Origin: Mya arenaria
Taxonomy: Eukaryota; Mollusca; Bivalvia; Myida; Myidae
Assembly: GCF_026914265.1 (NCBI RefSeq)
Contig: NC_069124.1
Location: forward strand, 57,255,589-57,319,588
Direction of reading: 5' to 3'
Length of the DNA: 64,000 nt
Below the pieces are notes generated by a model, which worked only from the letters and a program-made list of their open reading frames with translations, made no database searches and was not told the origin of the DNA. The position numbers were made by a program, and so were the translations under genes. Below, one piece after another: positions 1 to 13,005 of the stretch (its first letter is position 1; each line of letters opens with the position of its first letter).

Positions 1-1207
1 TGTATAATTTGGCAATCTGTATAAGAAACCGGGACAATCAGAGGTCGTTATTATGTTGTTTCAATTATTCAAAGCGGCTTGTTTTTCAGCATGATTTTAC
101 TTTTCAAGCACTTGATAATATTCCTAAAAAGACGAAAAAAAAAACAGCTTCTTGAAAATTTGAAATAAACTGGAATTATGATCAACAACTTCTTTTGTCA
201 AAATTATTTCAAAATATTCATAATATTTCAATGTTTCAAAACGAAAATCAAGGAAGCTTCGTCAAGGGCGCTTATGATTCGGCCTTTCTTATTGCAACAC
301 AGAGTGACACAGATTTCTATGTGGAGAAGAGTTCAAAGTTGTTAAATGTGCGTAAGAAAATGGTTTGCATTAACGAATAATACAGGATAGAGCAAGAGAT
401 GGTAGATACATATTAAGTTCAACTATTTCTGCATAAGTTGCTAGTTAAATGTATTTAAAATTTCTTTAATTAACAAGACGCTGGTTGTCCTTTTACCATT
501 CCATTGACCAATTAAGGAATTGTATTTTGTAAATAAAATATTCTTTATTTGTAATGTCACTTACACAATACTGTTTAAGCTATGTATTAAAATTGTTTCC
601 TACCAAATAATTTGCTTCACATAACATCATTTATCACTATTTTTTCACGAATAATGGATATGAGTATTAATACGGGCGCTAAATCTGCGCAGTTTATTTT
701 GTCTACAGTGTTGGAAAGACGACACTGTCGGACAGTTTAATTACAATCAAGCATAACGAATTATTGGCACATACTATGTAAAGGTGAAAGGAGAAGTTTG
801 ACACATCAAGCCACCAACGCGGAAAAGAACAAAAAGGTAACTAAACTTACCACCCAAAGAAAACGTAGGTCGAACGCGATTTCTAAAATAATGTCATATG
901 CTAACAGGGCTGCATTCATCACCGATTCAACCTTGCGACTTTCATCATGTTTTCGACATCAACCAGTTTTGGACCATTTACGATAAACAATTTTAGTACG
1001 TTTAAGACAAACAACAGTTTTAATGCTGGTCTCCGCTTTTGAATAAATAATCACTTTAATCCGTGGAATAAAGGTATTTTATCTATAATATATGTCAGCT
1101 GGAATATGAGGATTGTGAACTCTTGATTTTTCAGGATGATTTATGTGTTAATGGTTGATGAATTGTTTTAATATTGTGCAATTCATGTAAATTGTATTTT
1201 TGTTTAT
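1..1207. other. Non-coding AT-rich stretch
   Basis: I see no convincing exon here; the short open frames lack family features and splice context. The first 90 bases resemble 4583-4665 (a shared block around 'ggcaatctgt', 'cagaggtc' and 'attcaaag'), so they are one end of a dispersed repeat. Confidence 0.5.
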
Positions 1208-1208
1208 T

Positions 1209-1209
<1 letters not shown>

Positions 1210-1280
<71 letters not shown>

Positions 1281-1328
1281 AAGTAGTAGTATTAGTAGTA
1301 GTAGTAGTTGTTGTTGTTTTTGTTGTTT

Positions 1329-1378
<50 letters not shown>

Positions 1379-1395
1379 ATTGTTTTTGTTGTTGT
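1210..1395. repeat. Compound microsatellite (AGT)n-(TTG)n
   Basis: An uninterrupted trinucleotide run of AGT with a few substitutions switches near 1308 to TTG repeats. Being trinucleotide, it stays open in all frames and gives false serine/cysteine-rich ORFs. No gene context surrounds it. Confidence 0.95.
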
Positions 1396-2695
1396 ACTTA
1401 AACGTACGACAAGTACGAATAATTCTAATTGTATAGAATTACGGTCAAACGATGTGGAAATCTAAATATTAGCTTATTGGCGTCAGTAGAATAAACGCAA
1501 CCGTTTTATGGTCTCGTAGAGTTGTTCCATTATGACAATTTTATTCAAATGAGAATGAAAGCGCCGTTTTAAACGAGGTCATTGCGTTCAAATTGGGAAA
1601 ACGGGCTGGTAATAAAAAGTAAAACATACGCTACCTAGTTCGTATGAGTTGGAAGATATAAGCGAGAAGAAACGGAAATTGCGTATTCAGCACGTGCATC
1701 CTTCTTTTTCCATATGAATATTCAGTTACCTACATAGTAGTCAATTTATCACAAGACGATGGCAGTTTTTTTTTCTTTGTGGGTTTGTCCGCCAATGTAT
1801 GCAATTTCGGGAAATTTTAAATCTCACTTTACTATATCACTCAATGATATTTTATAACATCACCTCAAGGCATTTTAAATAAATGCCCATTTTTCATTCA
1901 AAACTATTGTTGTTGTTTTTGTTTTTTCCTTTCAGCCATACGGGTTCTATGATCTATGATTTTGAAACCTTGACCTTGTATAAAACATATATCGATTATT
2001 ACTTGAGCATAACATTACTACCTTGTACAAATATCAAATATGTTCAGTGGAGTGTAACCTTTAAATTGTACGGTTGTAAGCAAAAGACATTAATACTCGT
2101 GTTTAACAATTATTTTAAAGCTTTATCTCACGTGAAGCTCCGCAGATAATCTTTGCTTGCTGTTATGTTTAGCTGGGTGGAGCCCAGGCAACTTATTGAA
2201 GTCCACCTACATCGCATCAACCTCTAGTAATTGTATTTTCGTGGTCACTGAATTAATTCAATCGATCTTCATCTTTTGAACACTGTATAGAACTTTTAAC
2301 GATATTCAATATCTAAAAATACCTTGCATCAAAAGACAATACAGTATTTTGTCTTTGTGACAGCCAACAGAAAACAAATAGATAACAATACGTCATAGAA
2401 AACGTACTGGTTAGAGACGCTTTCATTACCCATCCTTTTAAAAAAGTCAAAGCGATATATATTTTAATAAAGCAATCTTATATACCGGTGTGGCATAATT
2501 TTTGGAAGAAATCAGATGTTTTCTGTCCTACTGTGTTAATATACAAAGTACACAGTCTTGACATTGACTGAAACACGCGGGGGATGTAATAATTACGTAC
2601 ACTCAAATTCATGAGGAGCTAGAAAAGGTATTAGTAGTCCCAAAGGCGCTTTTAAACAAAATCATAAGCGGGGTGTATGTAAGTATATGATCTAT
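1396..2695. other. Non-coding stretch
   Basis: No exon, RNA gene or repeat structure that I can support. Short open frames here have no recognisable domain. Confidence 0.45.
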
Positions 2696-2699
2696 GCGC

Positions 2700-3436
2700 G
2701 TTTAATCACAATCAAAGACTGTGTGTCTATCAGGCGTTGGTAGTACCGTCATTTAACACACGTATAGGCTGGGTGTCTATCAGGCGTTGATACATGCGTC
2801 ATTTAACACACGTATAGGCTGGGTGTCCATCAGGCGTTGATGCATGCGTCATTTAACACACGTATACGCTGGGTGTCTATCAGGCGTTGGTAGTACCGTC
2901 ATTTAACACACGTATAGGCTGGGTGTCCATCAGGCGTTGATAGTACCGTCATTTAACACACGTGTAGACTGGGTGTCCATCAGGCGTTGATACCTGTGTC
3001 TTCAAACACAATCATAGGCTGGGTGTCTATCAGGCGTTGATACATGCGTCTTTAAACACAATCATAGGCTGGGTGTCTATCAGGCGTTGATACATGCGTC
3101 TTTAAACACAAGCATTGGCTGGGTGTATATCAGGCTTTGAAATATGCGTCTTTTAACACAAGTATTGGCTGGGTGTCCATCAGGCGTTGATACATGCGTC
3201 TTTAAACACAAGCATTGGCTGGGTGTATATCAGGCTTTGAAATATGCGTCTTTTAACACAAGCATTGGCTGGGTGTCTATCAGGCGCTGATACATGTATC
3301 TTTAAACACAATCATAGGCTGTGTGTCATTCAAGCTTTGTTGCATGCATTTTCAAACATTAGCATAGGCTTGGTGTCTATGAGGCTTTGCATGCGTCATT
3401 TAAGACGACCATTGGTTAGGTGTCTATCAGGCTTTC
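2700..3436. repeat. Satellite array, 50-bp unit
   Basis: About 14 head-to-tail copies of a 50-bp unit with core 'ggctgggtgtctatcaggcg' followed by 'ttgatacatgcgtc' and 'tttaaacacaatcata'. Copies differ by a few substitutions, and two higher-order variants (cgtata- and atcata-ending) are grouped along the array. The array runs directly into the 32-bp array that follows, with which it shares the core. Confidence 0.93.
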
Positions 3437-3990
3437 AAATAATAATAGGCTGCATGTCTATCAGGTTCAAAGAATAATAGGCTGCATGTCTATCAGGTTC
3501 AAAGAATAATAGGCTGCATGTCTATCAGGTTCAAAGAATAATAGGCTGCATGTCTAACAGGTTCAAAGAATAATAGGCTGCATGTCTATCAGGTTCAAAG
3601 AATAATAGGCTGCATGTCTATCAGGTTCAAAGAATAATAGGCTGCATGTCTATCAGGTTCAAAGAATAATAGGCTGCATGTCTATCAGGTTCAAAGAATA
3701 ATAGGCTGCATGTCTAACAGGTTCAAAGAATAATAGGCTGCATGTCTATCAGGTTCAAAGAATAATAGGCTGCATGTCTAACAGGTTCAAAGAATAATAG
3801 GCTGCATGTCTATCAGGTTCAAAGAATAATAGGCTGCATGTCTATCAGGTTCAAAGAATAATAGGCTGCATGTCTATCAGGTTCAAAGAATAATAGGCTG
3901 CATGTCTATCAGGTTCAAAGAATAATGGGCTGCACGTCTATCAGGTTCAAAAAATATTAAGCTGCATGTCTATCAAGCTTTCATCCCTGT
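3437..3990. repeat. Satellite array, 32-bp unit derived from the 50-bp unit
   Basis: About 17 nearly identical copies of a 32-bp unit (core 'ggctgcatgtctatcagg' followed by 'ttcaaagaataata'). The unit matches the 50-bp satellite at both ends but lacks about 18 central bases. Immediately to the right (about 3961-4010) a 50-bp-type tail returns, so the 32-bp array looks nested inside the older 50-bp array. Low divergence points to recent expansion. Confidence 0.92.
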
Positions 3991-4010
3991 GCCTTTAAAC
4001 ACAATCATAG

Positions 4011-6088
4011 ACAGGGTCTGTAGTCTGCATTGTGTCTTTGCCCATTGCATTAACATGCATACTCCCCTGGCTGTATAATGATCGTAAGCATTTCTGTCGA
4101 TATAACTCAGCTCTATTGGTATTTGCAATGCGTCATTTCCCAGGTTTTGGTCGCCTTTATGTCAAAAAGGTTCGACATTTAGATATTAAGTCACGTTGCT
4201 CCTAGGAATGAAAATACCTCAGAGGTTGGTCATTTGCAGTAATGTCTAGTATATAGAAGGTGGTGTTTTGTTGACTAATGCAACTGACTTAGTCTTTATA
4301 GTTTTACCTTCAGACAAGCTAGCCATGAAAACAGTACATGGTATATATGTTAGACAAAACATGTTTTCGAAGAATGTTTGTTTCTACTGTTCAACTCATA
4401 ATGGTATCAATATAGTTTAGTGTGTAACAAGCAATTGATTAATTCTTTAAGGGAATTAAATAGCAAGTAAAGTAATTCTTTGCACCTTTAAGAGGCTATT
4501 ATCATAGATTCGATTGCCTAGTAAAACAACTTTCGGCTGGATGCAAATCACATTCCACAAAATTATTGCTGAGTATATGGCCATTATGTACAGTGTGGCA
4601 ATCTGTTAACTGGACACACAGAGGTCCTCGATAATATGGTTTCATTTATTCAAAGTGACTTTTTCTAATCAACGTGTTTTAGGTAATATACCACACAGAC
4701 TGATGGTACTATAAGTTGGCAATATCAAACATCATCACTACCCTTATTGGTCAATTAAGAACTCCCAAAACTGAAAAATAAGACTATTTCAAATCATTAA
4801 AGTCTACACTTGATGGTTGATGGCTCGTCAATGCGGGTGATATAGTAAATATATCATTGCATTACGCAGTAACGAATGCCAGATTGCATGGTAAATGTAT
4901 CACAGTGTTCACAAGTATGTGACGTGCAAAAAAGCTCTTGGGTTGAAAATGTCTCATCCCAATGCAGATTGTAGAGAAACCCAAAAAAGTGCAAACGTAT
5001 CCGTGTTTTTATTCTAACACTTGGAAAGAATTTTATGGAAAAAAGTTGTGATTGAGAGGTTGGAGGAATAGCCAAAACAAGAATATGTGACCTAGTAATA
5101 AACCGGGGATGCTTGATGGTTCCATTAAATCCATTTATTTGATAATAACTGCAAAGCAATAAGATGTAAATGTTCTCTCTAAACCTTACAGAAGCAAAAA
5201 TAAATCGATAAATAATAAATAAATAACTTCTAGTCTACTTCATTTTTTATTAGAGAATACAAATAACCGCCTCCGCTGTAAACTTTCTGCAATTTGGTCT
5301 GTGCTTTGAACGAAGTAGAATGATCGCGCCATTTTGAGCGTGGTCGTTACATCTATCTAATCTGCCTTATGTAGAAGCAGTTGGATAACATAGACGGGAA
5401 AGAACAACATAATATGTGGATACGTAAACCAGGGTAGCTTCGCTTTTAATTAGTTATTTGACAATATATGCCAATACTCGCCCTATACGGACCAAAGTCG
5501 GCTAATACGATTTTCTGTCGTTTTAATTGGCTACTTAACTCGCCAAATACGGGATTATATGAATAGACCATTTTCATTGGCTGTCAAAACTCGCCCTAAT
5601 ATGAGAATGCGGTAAATTATTAAATTCGGCAGTCATTTTGTTTTTCGTTTTACCAACCTGTTTAAAAATTGTTGAAAACATATTTGAATTACTACCCTAT
5701 TAAATTCTTCAACCGGTTTTGTTATTACAGTTGTGAATTACCAGTTAGTTGATTTTATGACAATTGTTTTTTTTTTTTTTTGGAAGCCAACAAAATGAAC
5801 CACAATGTGAAAAAAAGATACGAACAATTTTGAACTTTTGGTAAACGATTTACGAAATAATCACGAAAACACATGCCTCCTTCAAATGTACAGTGCATTT
5901 GGCTGTATCAATGAATTTGTGTTATGTCACTATAAAGGATGTATTTCAAAATTATCAAGGTCAAATATAGAGAAGCAGAATCCATGAATGGAAAAGAGGA
6001 ATAAGCTTCAATAATAAGGTAATGTATAAGAATGTTTGTAATCGAAATGTCGCAGTATTCGTACTAGGGAATTACTAAAATACGCATC
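4011..6088. other. Non-coding stretch with dispersed repeat
   Basis: Contains the second copy (4583-4665) of the repeat seen at the window start. Otherwise no exon or RNA gene is supported. Confidence 0.45.
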
Positions 6089-6208
6089 AATTAGGTGACT
6101 TCATATTGGCTGAGTCATATGCCCTCAGTCAGCAGTAATGGCCTGAGGGCTCATGCCAAAACTACAGACCTCGAACAAATAACTCGACGAATATGAAATC
6201 ACCTAATT
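6089..6208. mobile_element. Small foldback (MITE-like) element
   Basis: Outer inverted repeats of 19 bp (6089-6107 and 6190-6208, one mismatch; left arm begins 'aattaggtgacttcat') flank an inner inverted pair 'gccctcag'/'ctgagggc'. The whole 120 bp can fold on itself. No coding capacity. No clear target-site duplication was seen, so family is unassigned. Confidence 0.6.
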
Positions 6209-7337
6209 AATAACGTTATAATACCATAGATCTTGCAGTAGAATAAGCTCATTATCCGGCAGGAGACCATGGCTGTTAACGTGTTCGACCGCCAGTCGAG
6301 CGGGCGTAAGTTCAGAACGTCCGATCGCTTTAACGCGACTTCCAGATAGTTAAAAAGGCCACCGATATATAACGGCGGTAAGCCTGTCCTTTTTGTTGTT
6401 TCATTATCATTTGACAGGAAGTTGGTGCACATATAATTGACGGAGTCCGATTCATTTCCGTTTTTGGAAACATCGGAAACGCCGGTAAGTGAGCAATTGG
6501 CAGTTTGCTAAGAGTTATTGTTAAAACCGAATATGTATCTGCGTCCAGTGTATGGGATTTATTGTCTACTATTTCTGAATCAGCACTTCCACCGGGTCGT
6601 TTTGACAGAATTAACTACTTCCACATCTGCATTTTTGCAATACTGAACATACAACTAAATGGAGAATGATGAGTCAGATGAACACTCTGTATGTATTTTG
6701 AGCTGCAAACTTTACTTTTTGTAATATGAGACCAGTTGGCAAGTCTGGAACATTTATGTGAAAAAGGTTAGGAATCATCAGAAATATATTGTCGATCAAC
6801 ACTAGTGTTGCATCACTGCTAGACGAACACATCTACACATCTTGAAATATAACAATTAATACAATTCAGTACACGCATTACTATAAAGAGTTCTATGTAA
6901 ACTAGCTACGTCCTCTGACGAAAACGTCCCGATACATTCTTGAAAGAGAGTCAACCAATATGTATTTAAAATGTTCTCAAAAAATGCGGCCTATTCGGCT
7001 TTCGTCCAAATATGTGGTTTTGTCGTAAACCTTTATCCACTTATTCCGAATATGATAAAATAAATATACAAAAAAATGTAAATTATTATTAGGGAAGATA
7101 AATACCGCTAATAGCCTCTTCAACATTGTGTGCTAAAAATTAATGTACATTGTATTAAGAAAAGTTAGCTATTAACTAACAATGCTATTTCTTTTCCAGG
7201 TGTACGTGTGATGTTCTTGAAGTTCGAGAACTGGTAATATAAAATAAATAGAACTGTTATTGAAAGTGTAATACTTTCAGACACGAAGTGCAGAGCAATC
7301 TGCATAAATGGTAGAACATTGGCATGTTGAAGCATAG
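6209..7337. other. Non-coding stretch
   Basis: No exon or element that I can support. The 77-residue minus-strand frame at 6199-6432 has no recognisable feature. Confidence 0.4.
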
Positions 7338-7515
7338 TTAACGCCAAATTAACATAATCATATATTAATTTTATTTTTATGCATTTTATCTGAGGGCTCT
7401 CTGTGGTATCAAGCTCTTTTTCCAATCGAAGTATTATCACGAACGCGTTTTGGACTGTGTTGAGTCGCTTTTCAATGTTTTGATCTACGAGTTTTGCAGT
7501 TTTTTGGATTTAGTT
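7338..7515 (-). pseudogene. Remnant of a C1q-gene coiled-coil exon
   Basis: The minus strand encodes a stretch with KLVDQ, EKRLNTV and LEKELDTTE, spaced like the coiled-coil exon of the intact C1q gene at 15238-15568 (QLVDQ, AKRINAV, LELELKETKE). No signal peptide precedes it: a stop codon lies just upstream. No C1q domain exon was found to its left. It is probably an isolated relic of a further C1q paralogue. The similarity is modest and rests on about 35 aligned residues. Confidence 0.45.
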
Positions 7516-9530
7516 TTGCATAAATGAAGTCATTTTCGTTTTAGCCATGGTTCTCCGCACAAACAGTATTAGCAATCAACGTTTATACTTACCACGTTGA
7601 ATATTAAGGTTAGTTGCACGAATCAATCTACAATCCTAACGACAATTTTACACTGTTTATAGATGAACTAGCAATGCTGTCTCGAGAGAGGTGCGGATCA
7701 GGGATAATTATTACGAACGAAATTGATGGTATTATATGTCTAGTGTTCGACGACGATGAAGCTAGCTGCGCTCAGCAGCAGATAAAATGCAACAACAGTT
7801 GGATGCTATTAAACAGGTTCTTACAAATACGGATGAAAGTAAATCTAGAAAACAGAGAATAATTGGTTTTAGAAATAGTGGACACCTAAGAAATGATTGC
7901 AATAGCAGCCCCTCGTTTATACATCGCTATAGGATTAGTCTCCTCGTTTAGGAAATGCAATGGAAAGTTTAATATTGAACACCGGTTTTATAATATATTG
8001 ATATTGTTTTACTTACTGTCTTTAACATTATAGTTAGATTATAATTAATATATTTTAGATTTGTTCTAGATGTGCAGACTCTAGAGGTTAACTTATAAAT
8101 ATAAATAAAGCTTTTATTGTTTCAAACTGAGGAAAGTATGTGTCGTAAATTAAAATACTCAAAAATAAAGAACGTTTCTCCCTTCACTTATGATCGATAT
8201 ATCTAAATTTAGTTAATATGTCATTATTTAACAAAGCTGGATTTGTTTTCCAGTTGTTGTGATTTTTTAACAACATAAGCTTATCCAGTAACATTTGGAT
8301 CACAGATAAATCACTTGCAATGTTACAAATCTGCATTTGTATTTTGAGAAAATTGAAAATAAAGGTAAATGATTCTTGTTTAATGTAAGCCTATTCAGCG
8401 TCATTTTACATTGTTAACAGTTATGTTTACAGGCAGTGCCTATCATTACATAAGAATATGTTATGCAAAAGGATGATCTTTTAATACATTTAGCTAGCTT
8501 TATAACATTAGTTGAGAAACCTATACATTGCTTTCATCTCATTTATAATTATCTGTTCCTCACATTTCCTTCCTCAAAGTGTATTTACGATTCTTCAGTT
8601 TTCTTTCAAATCCACATTCACGTTGCAGCCTTATGATAGTATTTACATAAATGGTCTTTCATTTTGCACTTTTTTCAAACTGCATAACGCCAAACGTTCC
8701 ATTTTGTAACCCCACGCATTTTTAACGTGTCATGTCAAAGAGTAGCTCTCATGATACCTGATCACTATTTGCAGTCTAAAAACTCTAATATTATCTTAGC
8801 CACGAGTGGTGCATTTTTCTCACGTCTCGAATTCTCGGAGTACTGATTATACGCAATGGAAGTGTTGTTGTTTAATTTAGAAAGACAAATACTCTCATAA
8901 GTAGTTATCGCTATCGTTTCTTTTTTCATTTGCTGTTGGACGAAAGTAATCCATTAAGAACGCGAACAGTAACACAGTTTAATCTATAAACGGTCATTCC
9001 AATCGTCTGAATGGCATGCTTATTCAATGAACCCCGTCTACCGACAAGCGTAAAATGAAGCAAAGTTTCCAGCTCAAATGAATGGGAACATTTGCCATAT
9101 CATGGTTCGTAATCTAAAAATGAACTTCTCTTGTTTAATTTCCGGTGTTTGTTAAACATATTGGCAAATTACATTCTGTAAAGTAGAAATGTAAGTGCAT
9201 TAATTCCATGCTTTCAATAACGGATGTAACACAAAGCGAAGTTACTATTATCATTTTACGCTCTTTGTTTTTGCAAACTTGGTTCGTATGTTGTAATACT
9301 AAAACAGTTTGACTTACACATGACAGTACTGTTAAACGAAAACATTAGATAGACTATTCGAACCTCTGTGTCGTCATTGTATTTTCCCCTTATTTCGACT
9401 ACACAAGCATTTTGATATAAGAACAATAAATTGCACAATGTATCAACATAGGTGTAGTTTTAAATTGTTAAAGTATTTCTAGGAAAATGTGGTGCGATGA
9501 ATTAAAAAAAATTCTAGCCATTATTCATCT
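7516..9530. other. Non-coding stretch with duplicated C1q 3' flank
   Basis: Around 8930-9060 the sequence resembles 12500-12640 (shared motifs 'aagaacgcg', 'cgtctgaatg', 'catgcttatt'). That second block lies just 3' of the intact C1q gene, so this stretch is the matching 3' flank of the broken C1q copy at 9.5-10.1 kb. No other feature is supported. Confidence 0.45.
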
Positions 9531-9534
9531 ACAT

Positions 9535-10055
9535 CAGTGATAAATGTACAGCTAAACCTAGACTGTGTCACCTGCGTTGCATCGAACCATTACAGCATTA
9601 TGTCCCTGGTCATACCCCTGGCTGGATGTCGAGAAAAAATATACGCAGGCATGACACACAAGCATTCATACAATCCTACATCTCACATGCATACACGTTT
9701 ACGAGGTATAGTGACAAGTGGCCGTCTATGGATGTATGTATATCTTCATAAGATCATAACAGTGGCCGTGGCCAAGTAAGACAGGTGGCCGCTTAATACA
9801 TTTAGTATATATATATAGTAAAACGTACAGGTGAGGTGGAGTGGTCGGTTAAAGGAGGTGTCCGCTCAAAAAGGTGTTCGGACGGCCATTCGGCTGTATT
9901 CATTTATTACATGTATATGCGTACAACATGAAGCAGTTCCTTTGTTCAGCAGGACCATGTCAAACGGAATATTGTGTTGCTCTCTTAGCTGAGTTGCCTT
10001 CGCCGACAGCGTGAATGTGAAGGCCACACCTCTTGATTGGGAGCGATTATTTGCT
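9535..10055 (-). pseudogene. C1q-domain pseudogene, two exon remnants
   Basis: Two minus-strand fragments match the C1q domain exons of the intact gene at 12.8-15.6 kb. The first (about 9935-10055) encodes AFTFTLSAKAT and IPFDMVLLN, matching AFTVTMSAKAT and IPFDTILLN. The second (about 9535-9632) encodes GYDQGHNAVMVRCNAGD. In the second, the conserved VWVQL segment reads V-stop-V-stop-L because the Trp and Gln codons have both become TAG. The first loses similarity after the LLN motif. No intact coiled-coil or signal exon was found upstream, so this copy is dead. Confidence 0.8.
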
Positions 10056-11119
10056 TTATCATGGAGTGTCTGCCAGAAATCTAGTATTGATTTTTGATGA
10101 CATATTAGATAATTATTTTGATAAGAAAACACACTTCATAGTTAGTCCTTTTTTCATGGAAATTATTTTTGTTCTTCAAAATAAGAGTGGGTGCATATAA
10201 ACTAAAATCCTAAATTCAAGTTACAAACATAATATGAAAAAGCACAAATAAATGAAAAATAAATTATCATAATATTAATTTATTCTAAATATTATAATGT
10301 AGCTTCACCTTACCCAGTACAAGAAATAAGGTATAATTTATTTACTCTAAGATCTAATGAAATTGATATATTACTACAATTACGAATCTAAACCCGTCAT
10401 AACTTTTCTCAATATGGTTCATTTTCCTTTCGGCTAAAGAACGTTTATCCTTTTTAGTTTAAAGAGCCTCCTCTGCTTCTGCTACTGTTACTTTTGCATC
10501 GTGTAAGCCATGATCAATAAGAGGGTATTTGCTTCTTACATTTTTTTCTACAGCGTATATTCTTTTTTTTAATATTTGGCAAGTTTCCAAATATGACGTC
10601 TTCGCGACCGTTTATTCTCGATTTCTTTTTTCATATGGTATTCCTGAGATCAGTTAGATAATAAATGTTGAAACTATGAACTCCGCAGTAAGTTGAAAGC
10701 TACACTTATACATAAAGACAACAACAAATTGTTATTTTCTCCATTTTTTTCGTTGAAGACTAGACTCCTCTTACTTCGCAACATTCCCTGGACCCCCCCC
10801 CCCAATACTCACTATTGGCAGTTTAGATATTGACATGATGGTAAAAAATGTCAAATTGTTTAAAACCTTTCAAGCTCAGTATTTGATTCCGCAAATGTAA
10901 AAGGTTATAGTAGAACAACATATTTTACCAAGAAAGGATTGTCATTGAGTATCTTTTCTCCTTCCCCCTTAAGTTGGATGTGTGAATTACTGTCCTTATT
11001 ACACCGCTTTAACAAAAGATAAAAAATATAGAAATGCTCTGCAATTTAATTGCCAGGTAGGTATTCTCCTTTACCCAGTTACACTTAATTAATTCAACCT
11101 AATGCGTTCGTAGTATTGT
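10056..11119. other. Non-coding stretch
   Basis: No exon is supported. A run of about 12 C lies near 10792-10803. Confidence 0.4.
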
Positions 11120-11900
11120 TCACTCCGCGTGTTTGATTAAGCGATTGCAAGCTGTTTTAGCCTGTCAGCTTCGGGAATACCATTTTACCGTTCATCGCAG
11201 ACGATTGATGGTTAAGCGCAACAGAGCAAATGAGACGATCGTGCGCTAGCTCTTAAAACCCGCTACTTATCACAAAATGAACCGGCGGCGATGAGCACAG
11301 ACATTCTTAACATGGAAGGAAATAGGATATATATAGAAATTAGATTGTGTTTTTTCCTCAATTCTTAATACATTGTAAATTTAAGTTGTGATGTTTTGGC
11401 TCCTATATTTGACTGCAATTGCCAATCTGAAAACTTCACAGAATTAGTTTCATCGTTTGTTTTGATCGTAAACACTCAAATGTTGACCTTATATCGTCTG
11501 ATACTTTCGTACAAATAGTGGATTTCTTTTCTATTGTCATTTAAATTAAAAGAAATTCGATTGTTTAATAGGCGAGTAAATTTGAAAAAGGACATAAAAG
11601 ATCAAAAAAAGAGTTTCACTATCTGGCCCAATGTGTATTGCTATGGGGACACTGAGTGCCTTTTTATGACGGAGCAAGCGATTAGTGAGCAAACATTTCC
11701 GTTAATTAAATTTTCAGCAAAACAGAAACAATATACTGTGTAACTGCCTTAATCGAAGGATCAGTATCTGTGAGCAAAAAGTCAAATATTGCTTTATTAT
11801 TTTTACTTAGAAATTGTAATTAGTAAACGAACCGTTGAATTTACAGTGTACCTACCATTTATCTGAATCAATCGAACTGAGATTACTATGCTCATACTTT
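11120..11900. repeat. Duplicated block upstream of the C1q pseudogene (copy 1)
   Basis: Diverged direct copy of 16960-17520. Shared landmarks are 'gcgtgtttgat', 'aagcgattgcaagctgtt', 'ttaccgttca', 'agctcttaaaacccgct' and 'tcaatcgaactg'. Each copy lies upstream (in the minus sense) of a C1q copy, so the two blocks probably mark an old direct duplication of a C1q locus with its upstream flank. Confidence 0.7.
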
Positions 11901-12839
11901 GTGCTTGGGACCGCCAACTTTAAATTCATTGATAACACAAGAAAGGGAATTTGGATAATCTATGACGAATGAAATTAACAAAATTAGCCACATTTTACAT
12001 TTGCAATCACCGAGGTTATTTACGGTAAAAAAGTCATATGTTAGTGGTATATTTGCTGTGGTAGCAATAAATATATCATATTAGCTTACTTTAATGCCTT
12101 AACTGAGACCAATTAAGCACAGCTATGATATTTCAGGAGATATTCGGCGTTATCTGGAATTGTAGGAAAATACTTTTTTTAATGTGCGGTAAAGGGTATT
12201 CCACGGTATTTTTTAATCTAATTATTAAACCATTATTTCTTTATTGACGACTTTGCACGTGTTTTTTCTTACTTTCTTAAGAAACTCCTACTAGTGTTAC
12301 TCGTCACTGTTATAATCCTGTCAAACTGCCAGACATTTGCTACCTCTCTTCTAATGATGAAGTAAGTCATGTTCCGAACGAAGACGGTCTTCGCCATTGT
12401 CAGATATGGACATTGATAATTTAAGTATTTAATTCTCGTCTTCTTATTATCGCACACCAACTAAAACAGATCGTACATTTTTATACAACTCGTGTTAACG
12501 TTGTCCTATATGGTCGTATATTTCATCATGTTTTCAAGAACGCGGACAGGTTCACAGTTTAAACTGTAAAAGGTTACACCAAGCGTCTGAATGACATGCT
12601 TATTTCAGGACGTAGCGCCAGTTGACGAGTTTTGTTTATTCGAAAGTGAATACAATTGGACCATTCTTATCAAGAACTAGATGGACCTACCTTTTTGTTG
12701 CTTAGCTACACACATTATACACGATCGGATAATGTACCATTCATTTTAGATATTATTTAAATTTTATTTCAAAGGACGAATACTTTTAAATTAAAATCAT
12801 TTCTTCAAGCAATACAGCAATGTAATTGCTATCAAATCA

Positions 12840-13005
12840 CTATATTGCCCAGTTGAGGAAGCCTGAAAATGACGAAAAGCCACCTGCAAAGACAGTTGTC
12901 CCTTGGTGATTGGAAAGCTGGACCCAGACCCGCTCACCTGCGTTGCATCGAACCATCACAGCGTTGAAACCCTGATCAAAGCCGTGGCTTGAGGTCGAAC
13001 CTGCA
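12840..13005 (-). CDS. C1q gene exon 3: second half of the C1q domain and stop
   Basis: The acceptor is 'tttacag|TGCAGG'. It encodes GFDQGFNAVMVRCNAGE, VWVQL and SGFLNWAI before TAG at 12840-12842. Same length (166 bp) as the exon in the mirror copy. Confidence 0.9.

Noticed and set aside
7614-7862. 82-codon plus-strand frame next to the coil relic
   Set aside because: Protein-like in composition, but no family, no splice partner and no repeat in paralogues.
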